A program made the translations under genes and the position numbers. The notes under the pieces were generated by a model. It ran no database searches, was not told where the DNA came from, and was given only the letters and a program-made list of their open reading frames with translations. Shown piece after piece: positions 32,652-41,825 of a DNA stretch of 64,000 nt; position 1 is the first letter of the stretch, and each line of letters opens with the position of its first letter. Origin of the DNA: Paenibacillus sp. BJ-4 (GTDB taxonomy: Bacteria; Bacillota; Bacilli; Paenibacillales; Paenibacillaceae); the NCBI RefSeq assembly GCF_020404765.1, contig NZ_JAIVEM010000190.1:34723-98722 (forward strand), in the 5' to 3' direction.

Positions 32652-33773
32652 ATGGCTAAAGCCAATCATGAAACCCGTGTCGTCGTCGGGATGTCCGGTG
32701 GCGTCGACTCATCCGTTACCGCGCTGCTGCTGAAGGAGCAGGGCTATGACGTAATCGGCATCTTCATGAAAAATTGGGATGACACGGATGAATTTGGCCG
32801 TTGTACGGCTGAAGAGGATGCGGAGGATGTGCGCCGCGTCTGTGAACAGATCGACATTCCTTACTATACCGTCAATTTTGAAAAAGAATACTTTGATAAA
32901 GTATTCTCCTATTTTCTTGATGAATATAAAGCTGGACGCACACCCAACCCGGATGTCATGTGCAACCGAGAGATTAAATTCGGCGAGTTTCTCAATAAAG
33001 CGCTGGATTTGGGAGCAGATTATGTTGCTACGGGACATTATGCACGGGTTGTGGAAGAAGACGGCCGCTTTACTTTGCTGCGCGGTGTGGATAGCAACAA
33101 GGATCAGACCTATTTCCTGAATGCGTTAAGTCAAAAGCAGCTGTCCCGGGCCATGTTCCCGATTGGTCATTTGCCAAAGCCGGAAGTTCGCAAAATTGCC
33201 GAAGCCGCGGGACTATATACGGCCAAGAAGAAAGACAGCACGGGCGTATGCTTTATCGGCGAGCGTAACTTTAAGGAGTTTCTGAGTGGATATCTGCCTG
33301 CAAAAGGTGGAGACATGGTGGATATCGCTACTGGTGAAGTCAAAGGACGCCACGATGGGCTAATGTACTATACACTTGGTCAACGGCAAGGCTTGGGCAT
33401 CGGCGGCTCAGGTTCAGGTGAACCATGGTTCGTAGCCGATAAGGATCTGGAGAAGAATATTTTGTATGTGGTACAAGGTGATCGTCACCACAGCTTGTAT
33501 TCCACCAGCCTGATTGCAACCGATGTGAACTGGATTGAAGGCGCAGATGCACGTCCATCCGGGGAATTCCGTTGCACTGCCAAATTCCGTTACCGCCAGC
33601 CTGACCAGCAAGTGACTTTACAGTGGCTTGAGGATGGAACCGTACACGTCGTATTCGATGTGCATCAAAAGGCTATTACCCCTGGACAAGCTGTCGTGTT
33701 TTATGATGGGGAGCGGTGCTTGGGCGGCGGAACCATTGATAAGGTGCAAAAACTTCTGCCTGAAACAGTTTAA
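32652..33773 (+). CDS. mnmA: tRNA-specific 2-thiouridylase MnmA
   Basis: Thiolates U34 of tRNA-Lys, -Glu and -Gln with ATP and persulfide sulfur. 373 residues: PP-loop VVGMSGGVDSSV, catalytic Cys in PDVMCNREIKF and second Cys in STGVCFIGERNF, then a beta-barrel C-terminal domain. Two earlier in-frame starts exist (GTG 32643, ATG 32646); the ATG at 32652 has the best-spaced GGGTGA. In B. subtilis mnmA is in line with iscS; here it is divergent from cymR-iscS. Confidence 0.95.
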   Translation: MAKANHETRVVVGMSGGVDSSVTALLLKEQGYDVIGIFMKNWDDTDEFGRCTAEEDAEDVRRVCEQIDIPYYTVNFEKEYFDKVFSYFLDEYKAGRTPNPDVMCNREIKFGEFLNKALDLGADYVATGHYARVVEEDGRFTLLRGVDSNKDQTYFLNALSQKQLSRAMFPIGHLPKPEVRKIAEAAGLYTAKKKDSTGVCFIGERNFKEFLSGYLPAKGGDMVDIATGEVKGRHDGLMYYTLGQRQGLGIGGSGSGEPWFVADKDLEKNILYVVQGDRHHSLYSTSLIATDVNWIEGADARPSGEFRCTAKFRYRQPDQQVTLQWLEDGTVHVVFDVHQKAITPGQAVVFYDGERCLGGGTIDKVQKLLPETV

Positions 33774-33809
33774 ATGAATGACCATTTTCATCAGCACAGT
33801 AAAAATTAA

Positions 33810-33848
33810 AAAAAGTCGTTTCTCCTTATTTGGGAGGAACGACTTTTT
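33810..33848. terminator. Bidirectional terminator after mnmA
   Basis: Perfect arms AAAAAGTCGTT (33810-33820) and AACGACTTTTT (33838-33848), with CTCC/GGAG inside. It overlaps the end of the toxin pseudogene on the other strand. Confidence 0.9.
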
Positions 33849-34318
33849 GATCACCGTCTAATCTAAAAACAAATTCTCGAATATCTTTGATACTATCAAG
33901 ATGGGGAGTATCAGATGAACCATTCTTTGTTGCTCTTGTAGAGAATGCGTTATTCTCTATCTTCTTATTCAAATCAATTTCATCGAATTCACCTATAGAC
34001 TCACCTTTCTTATTGACAATCTCAACTTTTTTTGGATTTTTAATTGTAGGAAGTGATTGGTTTGTTGCTTCATGATGTGAGAATGAGCCTCCACCTTCCC
34101 CCTTCGTTATCTGCCACAATTATGTTGAGTTTTTCCCTCTTCCGTTTACACCTTTATGCGGTGGTACTTCCATGCGCCGCCAAAGCTGCTGATCCAATTA
34201 GTCCCGGTACGCCAACGATACTCCCTACGCCTGAAGCGGAAACGACAGCTGATAATCCTTCTTCTCGAGCTCCAACCAGCGTCTCACCAGCACCCTGTAA
34301 TGTCTACGAGAACTGTAC
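33826..34318 (-). pseudogene. Decayed paralogue of the WXG100-type toxin gene
   Basis: From about 34310 the minus strand encodes TLQGAGETLVGAREEGLSA and GSIVGVPGLIGSAAL, close to the middle of the intact toxin at 34861-35940. After HGSTTA comes an in-frame TAA; the similarity goes on in another frame (KGVNGRGKNST, a second stop, then LWQITKGEGGGS). The last 97 codons (33826-34119) remain open with a different C-terminal tail (SDTPHLDSIKDIREFVFRLDGDQKVVPPK, in outline). The N-terminal WXG domain is missing. So at least one frameshift, one nonsense codon and a 5' truncation. Confidence 0.8.
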
Positions 34319-34627
34319 ATAGTATGTAATGTATTTATTCTTTAAATAGTATATTAATATTTTTTTAATCAGGATTTGTGAGTTTTAACCCGTATGTACA
34401 ATCAGAAATGTATATAATTCATGCTATTATTTCAATCTACTTGAGGCTGCTCTATTCTTCTTCACCAATTGCATCAACTACATCTTTTAGATGGACTTGG
34501 CCCATTAAGCTTCTCTTTCCTGCATCCAAACACAACAATTTGATCATGGCTTATATTAGAGAATGATGTATAAAAAAGCTCACTCCCTTTTTTATCGTTA
34601 AAGGAGCAAGCTCACAATATACTTTTT
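34319..34627. other. AT-rich gap between toxin pseudogene and immunity gene
   Basis: About 310 bp without a convincing gene. A 31-codon minus-strand frame (34452-34547, containing LMGQVHLKDVVDAIGEEE) looks protein-like and may be a fragment of a lost gene, but has no ribosome site. A terminator lies at 34578-34612. Confidence 0.4.
34578..34617 (-). terminator. Terminator of the toxin-immunity pair
   Basis: Arms AGCTTGCTCC / GGAGTGAGCT on the minus strand (two non-Watson-Crick positions), followed by six T. Confidence 0.65.
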
Positions 34628-34849
34628 TCAAATTTCTATGTTATCCCACAATTCTAAAATAGTTTTATCGTCAATCTTCCCATCAGCAAACAACTCCCTT
34701 GCTGATTCAAACGACTGCGTAAAACTATCTCTTTCACGAGTAAGAAAATACTCTTCTTCATTCTGGCTAATCCAGTAGCCTTCATTTTTATAGTGGAACT
34801 GAAACTCTTCCCCCATTTCAAAACGTTCCACCAATTCATTGTATTCCAA
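34628..34849 (-). CDS. Small acidic protein, likely immunity partner of the upstream toxin
   Basis: 73 residues, acidic, rich in Phe/Tyr (FHYKNEGYWISQNEEEYFL, FADGKIDDKTILELWDNIEI). Start TTG at 34849 with AGGAGGG six bases upstream. It begins 11 nt after the toxin stop and is followed by a terminator. Size, acidity and placement right after a polymorphic toxin are typical of immunity genes; no immunity family was recognised with confidence. Confidence 0.65.
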   Translation of the reverse strand: MEYNELVERFEMGEEFQFHYKNEGYWISQNEEEYFLTRERDSFTQSFESARELFADGKIDDKTILELWDNIEI

Positions 34850-34860
34850 AACAATCCCTC

Positions 34861-35940
34861 CTATTTCTTGTTAACTCTTTTAAATGTCCCATCTTCTTTC
34901 CATTCAAAAACATGTTCATGAGGCCACTCTGGATGCTGCTTCGAATTTCCATGATTCGTATAGTCTACATCTCGTATAGCTCTTCCATTCTCATCATAAT
35001 ATCTTCTTGTTTTTATCTCGCCTGTATTTTTATCCAGAATATCAACAGATGAGTTAGGTTCACCTTTAGCAGGATGCGGATTCGTTATCGTGCTTGTGTG
35101 ATTAGATGAGGGGGTAACATCAATGGGCGTTCCTTTGTTTGAAGTAAGTGTTTGTTTAGATGAACCTCCACCTTCTCCCTTTATCATCTGCAACAGTTCC
35201 GATGAGCTTCTCCCTATTCCACTTGCGCTTTTAACTGCGGTTGTACCTCCATGTGTCACTAAAGCCGCTGAGCCGATCAATCCCGGTATTCCGATTATAC
35301 TACCGACTCCCGTAGATGAAACAGCAACGGATAGTCCTTCTCCACCTGCTCCAACGATTACCTCACCAGCCCCCTGTAATGTCGTAGCTACGTGGCCGAG
35401 AATTTCGCCTACTTTAGCTGCCATGGGATGATTATAGTCGCGGTCTTTATCGGGCAACATCCCCAACGTTAAATCTTCCTGAACGGCACCCTTCGCTCCC
35501 TGAGCAGTATCCCATAAAATTTCACCTTGAAGCTTGCTAGCTTCTATCTGGGCTTCAGCCTTAGTTATCTCAGCTTGTCCGATCTGTTCAAAAATTTTAT
35601 GTAGCCAGCCTTCGCCGCTGGATGCTGTTTGTTGGACAGGGAGGCCATTCCCCGGCACATTTAATATGACCTTTTCTCCATCTATCTGTGTGAAACTTTT
35701 TGAAATAAAAATGAGTTCCTGTGCTACCGTAGATAATCGTTCAAGCGTCACACTCATAGATTGTTGGGATCTTTGAAAGTCTTGGAAGAAGCGTTGACTT
35801 GTCAATCCGTCCCATCCACCTTGGACGAACATCATTTGCCGATTTAGTTGATCACACATGTGTCCCATTTGCTGTTTACCCTGCAAGAACTGGTCAGCCA
35901 CTTGCATCAGCTTGTCAGGTGGAACTAATATTCTGCCCAT
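34861..35940 (-). CDS. WXG100-type polymorphic toxin
   Basis: 359 residues. The first about 90 form a helical hairpin with a WDG turn (near residue 43), as in WXG100/ESX substrates of the type VII secretion system. The middle has a Gly/Ser/Ala-rich stretch (GEGLSVAVSSTGVGSIIGIPG) and a GEGGGS linker. The last about 65 residues (KTRRYYDENGRAIRDVDYT, HPEWPHEHVFEW) form a compact module with spaced Asp, Tyr and His residues that looks like a toxin tip, perhaps a nuclease; I did not recognise the exact family. Upstream of a likely immunity gene and a degenerate copy of itself. No secretion genes lie nearby. Confidence 0.78.
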   Translation of the reverse strand: MGRILVPPDKLMQVADQFLQGKQQMGHMCDQLNRQMMFVQGGWDGLTSQRFFQDFQRSQQSMSVTLERLSTVAQELIFISKSFTQIDGEKVILNVPGNGLPVQQTASSGEGWLHKIFEQIGQAEITKAEAQIEASKLQGEILWDTAQGAKGAVQEDLTLGMLPDKDRDYNHPMAAKVGEILGHVATTLQGAGEVIVGAGGEGLSVAVSSTGVGSIIGIPGLIGSAALVTHGGTTAVKSASGIGRSSSELLQMIKGEGGGSSKQTLTSNKGTPIDVTPSSNHTSTITNPHPAKGEPNSSVDILDKNTGEIKTRRYYDENGRAIRDVDYTNHGNSKQHPEWPHEHVFEWKEDGTFKRVNKK

Positions 35941-36089
35941 TCCATCACGCCCGCTTTAATTTAGATGGAAATAATCTTATCAGAAGGAGATGTTTAGGGA
36001 TATCCATCAATTATCCTGATATTTCCTTTTAATTGATGTGACATATGAACTGAAATAAAATAGAGATGGCTAAGACTATAGTAATAAAT

Positions 36090-36131
36090 ATTGCTATTAA
36101 GAGTTAGTATTAAGAGTTAGTATATAGCAAT
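36090..36131. repeat. Tandem 13-bp repeat framed by 8-bp inverted repeats
   Basis: ATTGCTAT (36090-36097), two identical copies of TAAGAGTTAGTAT (36098-36123), ATAGCAAT (36124-36131). The end arms are perfect inverted repeats. It lies in the 351-bp gap 35941-36291 between the toxin and ppk2, which otherwise holds no gene. Confidence 0.7.
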
Positions 36132-36291
36132 TGCCGCTTCTAAATCCTGATCCTCAACCATATGTTACAGCTTAGGGATGAGGGCTAAAAGCTTTTTACC
36201 TTGGATCACAAGGAATTTTTTTGATAACAATCTCATTTGGGTATATGATGTAGACAGATATCATACTTCAATTGAAAAGGAGCGTGCCTTT

Positions 36292-37122
36292 ATGTCTGAT
36301 TCATTAGGAATGCTGACACCGGGTAAAAAAGTTTCTTTAAAAGAATGGAACCCTAAAGATACGCAGGATATCAAAAATAAAGAAGAAATACAGCAGGAAA
36401 CAAATCAATTGAAGGAACGTTTCGCGGAATTGCAAAGTAAATTATTTACGGAGAAGAAACAAGCCGTTTTGTTTGTATTTCAGGGCATGGATTGCAGCGG
36501 AAAAGATGGCGTGATCAAGCAGGTATTTTCTAATCTGAATCCAGCGGGGGTGACGGTCCATAGCTTTAAATCACCTACGACTGAGGAATTAAGCCATGAT
36601 TTCCTGTGGCGTGCCCACAGTGTAACTCCGGGGCGTGGATATATTGCAGCATTCAACCGTTCTTATTATGAGGACGTACTGATTACGCGTGTTCACGGAC
36701 AGGTATCCGATAAGCAGGCCAAACGGAATATTAAACATATCAAGCATTTTGAACAGCTGTTGCTGGATAGTGGTGTAAAGGTGGTTAAAATCTTTTTACA
36801 TATTTCGAAGCAATTCCAGTTGGAAAAGCTGATCGACCGGATCGAGAAGCCTCACAAAAACTGGAAGCTTGATCCAAGCGATTTGCAGGAACGAAAATTT
36901 TGGAAGCAATATACCCAATACTATGAGGACGTACTGGAGCTTAGCGCAACCAAACAAGCCCCGTGGTACGTTGTTCCTTCGGATAATCGTTGGTATAGAG
37001 ATTATACCGTTTTGCGAATTGCCGTCCAAACGCTAGAGGAAATGAAGCTGTCCGATCCTGATCCAAGACCGGAACTGGAGTCCCTTTTGCCTGAGCTTTA
37101 TAAAGAACGAGATAAAAAATAA
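36292..37122 (+). CDS. ppk2: Polyphosphate kinase 2 family protein
   Basis: 276 residues, single PPK2 domain. Walker A is GMDCSGKDG (about residue 66), lid and Walker B regions FLWRAHSVTPGRGYIAAFNRSYYEDV and KIFLHISK follow in outline. The pattern fits polyphosphate:nucleotide phosphotransferases; the SFKSPTTEELSHDFLWR segment resembles class III enzymes, which phosphorylate AMP and ADP, but the class is a guess. The ATG at 36292 has AAAGGAG nine bases upstream. Monocistronic. Confidence 0.88.
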   Translation: MSDSLGMLTPGKKVSLKEWNPKDTQDIKNKEEIQQETNQLKERFAELQSKLFTEKKQAVLFVFQGMDCSGKDGVIKQVFSNLNPAGVTVHSFKSPTTEELSHDFLWRAHSVTPGRGYIAAFNRSYYEDVLITRVHGQVSDKQAKRNIKHIKHFEQLLLDSGVKVVKIFLHISKQFQLEKLIDRIEKPHKNWKLDPSDLQERKFWKQYTQYYEDVLELSATKQAPWYVVPSDNRWYRDYTVLRIAVQTLEEMKLSDPDPRPELESLLPELYKERDKK

Positions 37123-37170
37123 CCTCATAGGTGCTGCACTCAATCCATATTTTTATACACACGCTTCATA

Positions 37171-37229
37171 AAAAAGCTTCCGAAACTTTACTCGGCAGAA
37201 CATGCCACGGTCTAGTTTTGGAAGCTTTT
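37171..37229. terminator. Terminator between ppk2 and crcB genes
   Basis: Stem AAAAAGCTTCCGAAACT / AGTTTTGGAAGCTTTT with a long loop, A tract before and T tract after; serves both convergent sides. Confidence 0.8.
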
Positions 37230-37267
37230 ATTTCTTTTACAGTCTCCATGCGGAGGCTTATAAGGTT

Positions 37268-37624
37268 TTAACTAAGTCTATAACCGATAACTGCAGCAAC
37301 AACTCCTATTACCATAGAAGCCAATACATACGCAGTCATGCGCCGGTATTCCCCACGCTCCATCAGTTGAAGAGATTCATAGCCGAATGTCGAAAAGGTC
37401 GTATAGCCGCCACAAAAGCCTGTTCCTAGCAGCATCCAGAGTGCAGGAGACAGATGGTGCTGCGTAAATTCACCATACAACCAACCCAGCAGCAAGGAGC
37501 CACTAATGTTAATGAGCCACGTTCCCCACGGAAATGCAGTGCCAAACCTCTTTCCGGCCCACATGCCAAGCCCGTACCGGGCCAGTGTACCCGCAACCCC
37601 ACCTGCCGCCGCCCACCAGATCAT
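37268..37624 (-). CDS. crcB: Fluoride channel subunit CrcB/Fluc, second gene
   Basis: 118 residues with four transmembrane helices. Family motifs: GTLARYGLG at the N-terminus, LINISGSLLLGW and TGFCGGYTTFSTF (phenylalanine box for fluoride). ATG at 37624 with AAGGAGG seven bases upstream; overlaps the first crcB by 4 nt. Some Firmicutes Fluc channels are heterodimers from such tandem genes. Confidence 0.92.
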   Translation of the reverse strand: MIWWAAAGGVAGTLARYGLGMWAGKRFGTAFPWGTWLINISGSLLLGWLYGEFTQHHLSPALWMLLGTGFCGGYTTFSTFGYESLQLMERGEYRRMTAYVLASMVIGVVAAVIGYRLS

Positions 37625-38022
37625 ATCCGTTCCTCCTTGGGGACAGCTTCCGTCATATTTGTACCCAGACGGATACCTGTCCACGTCAAAAACAGACCGC
37701 CGCCCACACTAAGCAGCAGGTATAACACAGCCGTCAGCATACGATCGTGAACCGTGAGGCGTACAGCATCAACTGCAAAGGTGGAAAAGGTAGTGAAGCT
37801 ACCTGTAAAGCCTGTCCCGATGGCAAGTCGCAAGCGGGGCTTAATCCGCCATGAGCGCAAGGTTACCGTAAAGAACCAGCCAAGGAACAGGCAGCCGATC
37901 CAATTGATTAGCAGCACGCCAAGTGGGAAATCGGCCCCAGCCGCAGGCAACAATGATTGCACGCCATAGCGGGCAGAGGTTCCGAGCACTCCACCCGCGG
38001 CAACGAATAGCACGTCTTTCAT
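37621..38022 (-). CDS. crcB: Fluoride channel subunit CrcB/Fluc, first gene
   Basis: 133 residues with four transmembrane helices; GTSARYGVQS, LINWIGCLFLGW and TGFTGSFTTFSTF motifs. Exports fluoride. First of the overlapping pair. I looked for a crcB-motif fluoride riboswitch in the 85-bp leader (38023-38107) and found none. Confidence 0.92.
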   Translation of the reverse strand: MKDVLFVAAGGVLGTSARYGVQSLLPAAGADFPLGVLLINWIGCLFLGWFFTVTLRSWRIKPRLRLAIGTGFTGSFTTFSTFAVDAVRLTVHDRMLTAVLYLLLSVGGGLFLTWTGIRLGTNMTEAVPKEERI

Positions 38023-38107
38023 CTTTATATCCCCTTCTTCGCTCTTGCAGAATCATGGTTCAATCGTCTATCACTTACGCGCCGAATATCTGTCTGCATT
38101 TAATATT

Positions 38108-39418
38108 CTACGATTGTGATTCCCGCCACCGTTGATTTTGCCTGATTTTTGACTCATTCCCCTGCTCAGTAGCCTGGTAAAAGGTCTGATCTGCTATCGA
38201 ATCGGGCAAATATTGCTGTTTGACATAATGGTTCGGAAAGTTATGAGGGTATTGATAGCCAACATGTCCGAGCTTTTCCGAGCCTTTGTAGTGTGCGTCG
38301 CGCAAATGCAGCGGCACCTCGGCCGATTTGATATCGTCCATAGCCGACATGGCCCGTGAAATCGCCGTGTATACGGCATTTGATTTGGGACTTTCCACAG
38401 CGAACAAAATAGCCTGTGCAATATTCAGCTTGGCCTCGGGCCAACCGTTATTGCGGTAGGCCTCAAGCGCACTCACTGCCTGCACCATCGCCTGCGGATT
38501 CGCCAAGCCAATGTCCTCGCTGCTCGCCGCGATCAGGCGGCGAATAAAGGTCATCGGGTCCATGCCGAGCTTCTCTACGGCGTACAGGAACCAGAACAGC
38601 GCCGCGTCGCTGGAGCCGCGAATGCTTTTGTGAAAGGCAGACAGCACGTCGTACTGTGTGGACTCATCTGCCTTGACAATCGGGCGGCGGATGGATTCCT
38701 CCGCGACTTCCAGCGTCACGTGAACCGTGCCGTCTGCCAGCGGAGGCGTCGTGAGCGCCGCCAGTTCCAGCGCGTTCAAGGCGCGGCGGATATCGCCGTT
38801 CGCCATGGATGCGATGTGATCCAGCGCAGCTTCGTCTACCTGAAGCTGCATATAGCCAAGCCCCTTGTCCGCATCGCCCAAGGCGCGGCGCATAGCAGCC
38901 AGCGAATGCTCCTGGGTCAGTGATTCAAGCTGAAACAACGTAGAACGGCTCATCAAGGCGCCGTTCACGTAGTGAAAGGGATTTTCGGTCGTGGCGCCAA
39001 TAAACACGATTGTACCCTTTTCCACCGCAGGCAGCAGTGCATCCTGACGTGAGCTGTTAAAACGGTGCACCTCGTCGAGAAACAGAATGGTTTTTTTCCC
39101 ATACATCGATTTATTCGTTTGTGCACGGTCAATGACTTCCCTTACGTCCTTCACAGATGCTTCTACTGCATTCAGACGGACGAAATCGCCTTGCGTATGC
39201 TGTGAGATGATATGCGCCAGCGTTGTTTTGCCGCATCCCGGCGGTCCGTACAGCAAAATAGAAGAAACCTGATCCGCCTCTATAGCTCTTCGTAGCAGCT
39301 TGCCCGCACCGACGACGTGCTCCTGTCCAATATATTCATCCAGCGAGGTCGGACGCAGGCGATCCGCAAGCAACCGATTGCTTGACGTCGACTCCTGGGA
39401 ATATGAAAATAAGTCCAT
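38108..39418 (-). CDS. rarA: Replication-associated recombination protein RarA (MgsA)
   Basis: AAA+ ATPase of the clamp-loader type that acts at stalled replication forks. 436 residues: Walker A GPPGCGKTT, Walker B LFLDEVHRFN, sensor GATTENPF, and a C-terminal tetramerisation domain with GYQYPHNFPNHYV. The ATG at 39418 (MDLFSYSQ) has AAGGAAG upstream; the longer open frame to 39499 lacks support. Confidence 0.95.
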   Translation of the reverse strand: MDLFSYSQESTSSNRLLADRLRPTSLDEYIGQEHVVGAGKLLRRAIEADQVSSILLYGPPGCGKTTLAHIISQHTQGDFVRLNAVEASVKDVREVIDRAQTNKSMYGKKTILFLDEVHRFNSSRQDALLPAVEKGTIVFIGATTENPFHYVNGALMSRSTLFQLESLTQEHSLAAMRRALGDADKGLGYMQLQVDEAALDHIASMANGDIRRALNALELAALTTPPLADGTVHVTLEVAEESIRRPIVKADESTQYDVLSAFHKSIRGSSDAALFWFLYAVEKLGMDPMTFIRRLIAASSEDIGLANPQAMVQAVSALEAYRNNGWPEAKLNIAQAILFAVESPKSNAVYTAISRAMSAMDDIKSAEVPLHLRDAHYKGSEKLGHVGYQYPHNFPNHYVKQQYLPDSIADQTFYQATEQGNESKIRQNQRWRESQS

Positions 39419-39558
39419 TTCATTCACTTCCTTAAAATTCAAGTCCTCTATTGCATTAAAACGGGTTGAACCGCCTTTTATTCTATCATAACCGCTCATA
39501 AGTTGCAGATAGCATGGTCATGGCACAATATCCGCAAGTATGGCCTACACAATAAGAA

Positions 39559-39598
39559 AGAACAGCCTTGGACGAAAGATGAATTCCGTGGCTGTTCT
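39559..39598 (-). terminator. Terminator of helD
   Basis: Perfect 9-bp arms AGAACAGCC / GGCTGTTCT with a long loop and T-rich tail on the minus strand, about 85 bp after the helD stop. Confidence 0.65.
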
Positions 39599-39683
39599 CA
39601 GACTGGTACTTCTATAATATCGACCACAACGGTGAACAGTAGCTTAAATAATGACGAAAGCGACTTTCTACTGTGTTTTCCCC

Positions 39684-41825
39684 TTACTCTGGCTGCTTCT
39701 GCACATAGCTTGGAAGCGCACCATCATGCATGAGCCACAGCTCATGAAGCGCACGGGTACATCCCACATACAACAGTTTGGCATCCCAGGCCAGCTCTCC
39801 ATAATGCTCATGGTCAGCATCCGCTACAATGACTGCATCGAACTCCAATCCCTTGGAGAGATACACAGGCAGAACGGACAAGCCACCCTCATATTGCTTT
39901 TTACCGCCGTCAATCAGATTTACGTCCAGCCCAGCATTTATGAAAACCTCATGCAGCTCTACAGCCTCTTTTAAGGTACGTGTCAGCACGGATACGGTGC
40001 GATATTCCTTGGAGGACAGCTCTTTGAGAGCGGTAAGCAAATGCTGTTCACGCCCCGATGTGTCATAAGACACGGTACGCACCGGATCGCCACTACGAAA
40101 TACCGGAACTGCTGTAATGCCGCCACGAACTCCCTGCTCCAAAATCGAATTTGCAAATTCTATAATTTCCAGGGTTGATCTATAGCTTCGCGTAAGTGCA
40201 AAATACCCCGTATGTTCCGGTACAAAAAGAGAACTCATTTCCTCCCACGCATGCACGCCACGGTATTCGTGAATCCCCTGCGACAAATCGCCAAGTATCG
40301 TGAAGGAATGCCCTTTTACGAACAAATCCAGCAATGCGATATGAAAAGGCGAAAAATCCTGCGCTTCATCAATGACCACATGGTCAAAACGCTGAGACGA
40401 TTCTACCTCATGAATCAGCACGTGGAGATACACCAAGGCAGTCAAATCCTCTTCGCGGATAACCTGATTTCGTAGATCCGACTGTGTAGTCTTGAAAATA
40501 GCAGCCGGCAATGAGGCCTTCATCTCCGTAGCCGTTTCTGCGGGTAATCCTTTGGCTGCCTGAAAAAGCTGCTTGTAAAGCGTTAATGCGTCGTATTGAG
40601 GCCATTTTTTAGCATATGCCTTTTCACGTGTCCCTGCTTTTTTCTTACGTTCCTTGAGTGCAGCCGCCGAAGGCGATTTTTTCAGCTCCATTTCAATCCA
40701 GCGATGGACTCTTGCTAGCACACGCTCCTTCCGCTTCGCGAGCGGATAGGGCTTGTATTCCTCATTGAACCAATTCCAAATCTCAGCTCGCGGCAGCACC
40801 GCCCCATCCCAAGGTGAAAAATCGCCTTCCGGTACCGAGATAGGCTCTAGCCGCTCCACAAATGCCTGAAGCAGCTTCATAAAGTGAACCGAACCTTTGA
40901 ATCGTCCCGGCGCCTCATCCATAGACTTCGTCCGCAGGTTGCCGCTCTCAAACCAATAAGATAACGTTTCGGCAGGGTCCGCCAGAGGTAAATCCAGCCC
41001 CAACAAATGGAGCGCCCAGTCCCCAAATGTACGTTGCTGAATATTTCCGACCCCCAGCTCTGGAAGTACATCTGAAATATAATCGAGAAACATATGGTTC
41101 GGCGCGAAAATGACCATCTTGTCCGCCGACACTTGATCCTTGTATTGATAAAGCAAAAATGCGAGACGATGCAGCGCTACCGTCGTCTTGCCACTTCCCG
41201 CTACCCCCTGAATAACGAGGGCTGTATTTTTGGCCGCACGGATGATCTGATCCTGCTCGGCCTGAATGGTGGATACGATATCCCGTAAACGGTTATCCTT
41301 GTTCTCTCCCAAACGGTAAACGAGAAATTCATCGGAAACGGCAGGCCCATCGCTTTCACGATTGTATGTATCGGCTACCCGTTCCAGAATTCTTTTACGG
41401 ATGACAACGTTGCGTTTCAGATACACCAAGCCCTCAATGGTTCCCTCGGGAGCTTCGTAGGACGCGGTTTCTTCACCACCTGTAAACGAATAAAACAAGC
41501 TGGCAATCGGCGCACGCCAATCAATCACAAGCGGATACGCCGATGTTTCTTCACGCTCCACTCCGACTTTACCGATGTACAACGGCTTACGCTGCCCTCT
41601 GCCACGCTCGTCAAAGTCCATTCGCCCAAAATAAGGCTCCTGCGCGCTTTTGGCCAAAGCCTGACGTTTTTCCTCCCGCGCGGATTCCAGCACTTGCTCC
41701 GTAAAATCATGCCCGGTGTATATCGGCGTATTGCGAAGCCGTTCCAATCTCCGATCAATTTCCTCCATAGCAAGCGACAGCCTGTGCTGTTCTTCTTGAT
41801 AGGCACTTTGAAACTCATTCTCCAT
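39684..41825 (-). CDS. helD: RNA polymerase recycling ATPase HelD
   Basis: 713 residues, UvrD/Rep-like superfamily 1 ATPase with the HelD N-terminal coiled coil (residues 1-70) and the family block YFGRMDFDE, DWRAPIASLFY. Walker A is QGVAGSGKTTVALHRLA, Walker B VVIDEAQDFS, and motif VI GCTRALHELW. In B. subtilis HelD removes stalled RNA polymerase from DNA. Monocistronic; TTACC-side ribosome site GGAGGTAACTG before the ATG. Confidence 0.92.
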   Translation of the reverse strand: MENEFQSAYQEEQHRLSLAMEEIDRRLERLRNTPIYTGHDFTEQVLESAREEKRQALAKSAQEPYFGRMDFDERGRGQRKPLYIGKVGVEREETSAYPLVIDWRAPIASLFYSFTGGEETASYEAPEGTIEGLVYLKRNVVIRKRILERVADTYNRESDGPAVSDEFLVYRLGENKDNRLRDIVSTIQAEQDQIIRAAKNTALVIQGVAGSGKTTVALHRLAFLLYQYKDQVSADKMVIFAPNHMFLDYISDVLPELGVGNIQQRTFGDWALHLLGLDLPLADPAETLSYWFESGNLRTKSMDEAPGRFKGSVHFMKLLQAFVERLEPISVPEGDFSPWDGAVLPRAEIWNWFNEEYKPYPLAKRKERVLARVHRWIEMELKKSPSAAALKERKKKAGTREKAYAKKWPQYDALTLYKQLFQAAKGLPAETATEMKASLPAAIFKTTQSDLRNQVIREEDLTALVYLHVLIHEVESSQRFDHVVIDEAQDFSPFHIALLDLFVKGHSFTILGDLSQGIHEYRGVHAWEEMSSLFVPEHTGYFALTRSYRSTLEIIEFANSILEQGVRGGITAVPVFRSGDPVRTVSYDTSGREQHLLTALKELSSKEYRTVSVLTRTLKEAVELHEVFINAGLDVNLIDGGKKQYEGGLSVLPVYLSKGLEFDAVIVADADHEHYGELAWDAKLLYVGCTRALHELWLMHDGALPSYVQKQPE

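Noticed and set aside
38023..38107. Possible fluoride riboswitch before crcB
   Set aside because: The conserved GGCGAUGG and GAUGRC elements of the crcB motif are not present in the 85-bp leader.
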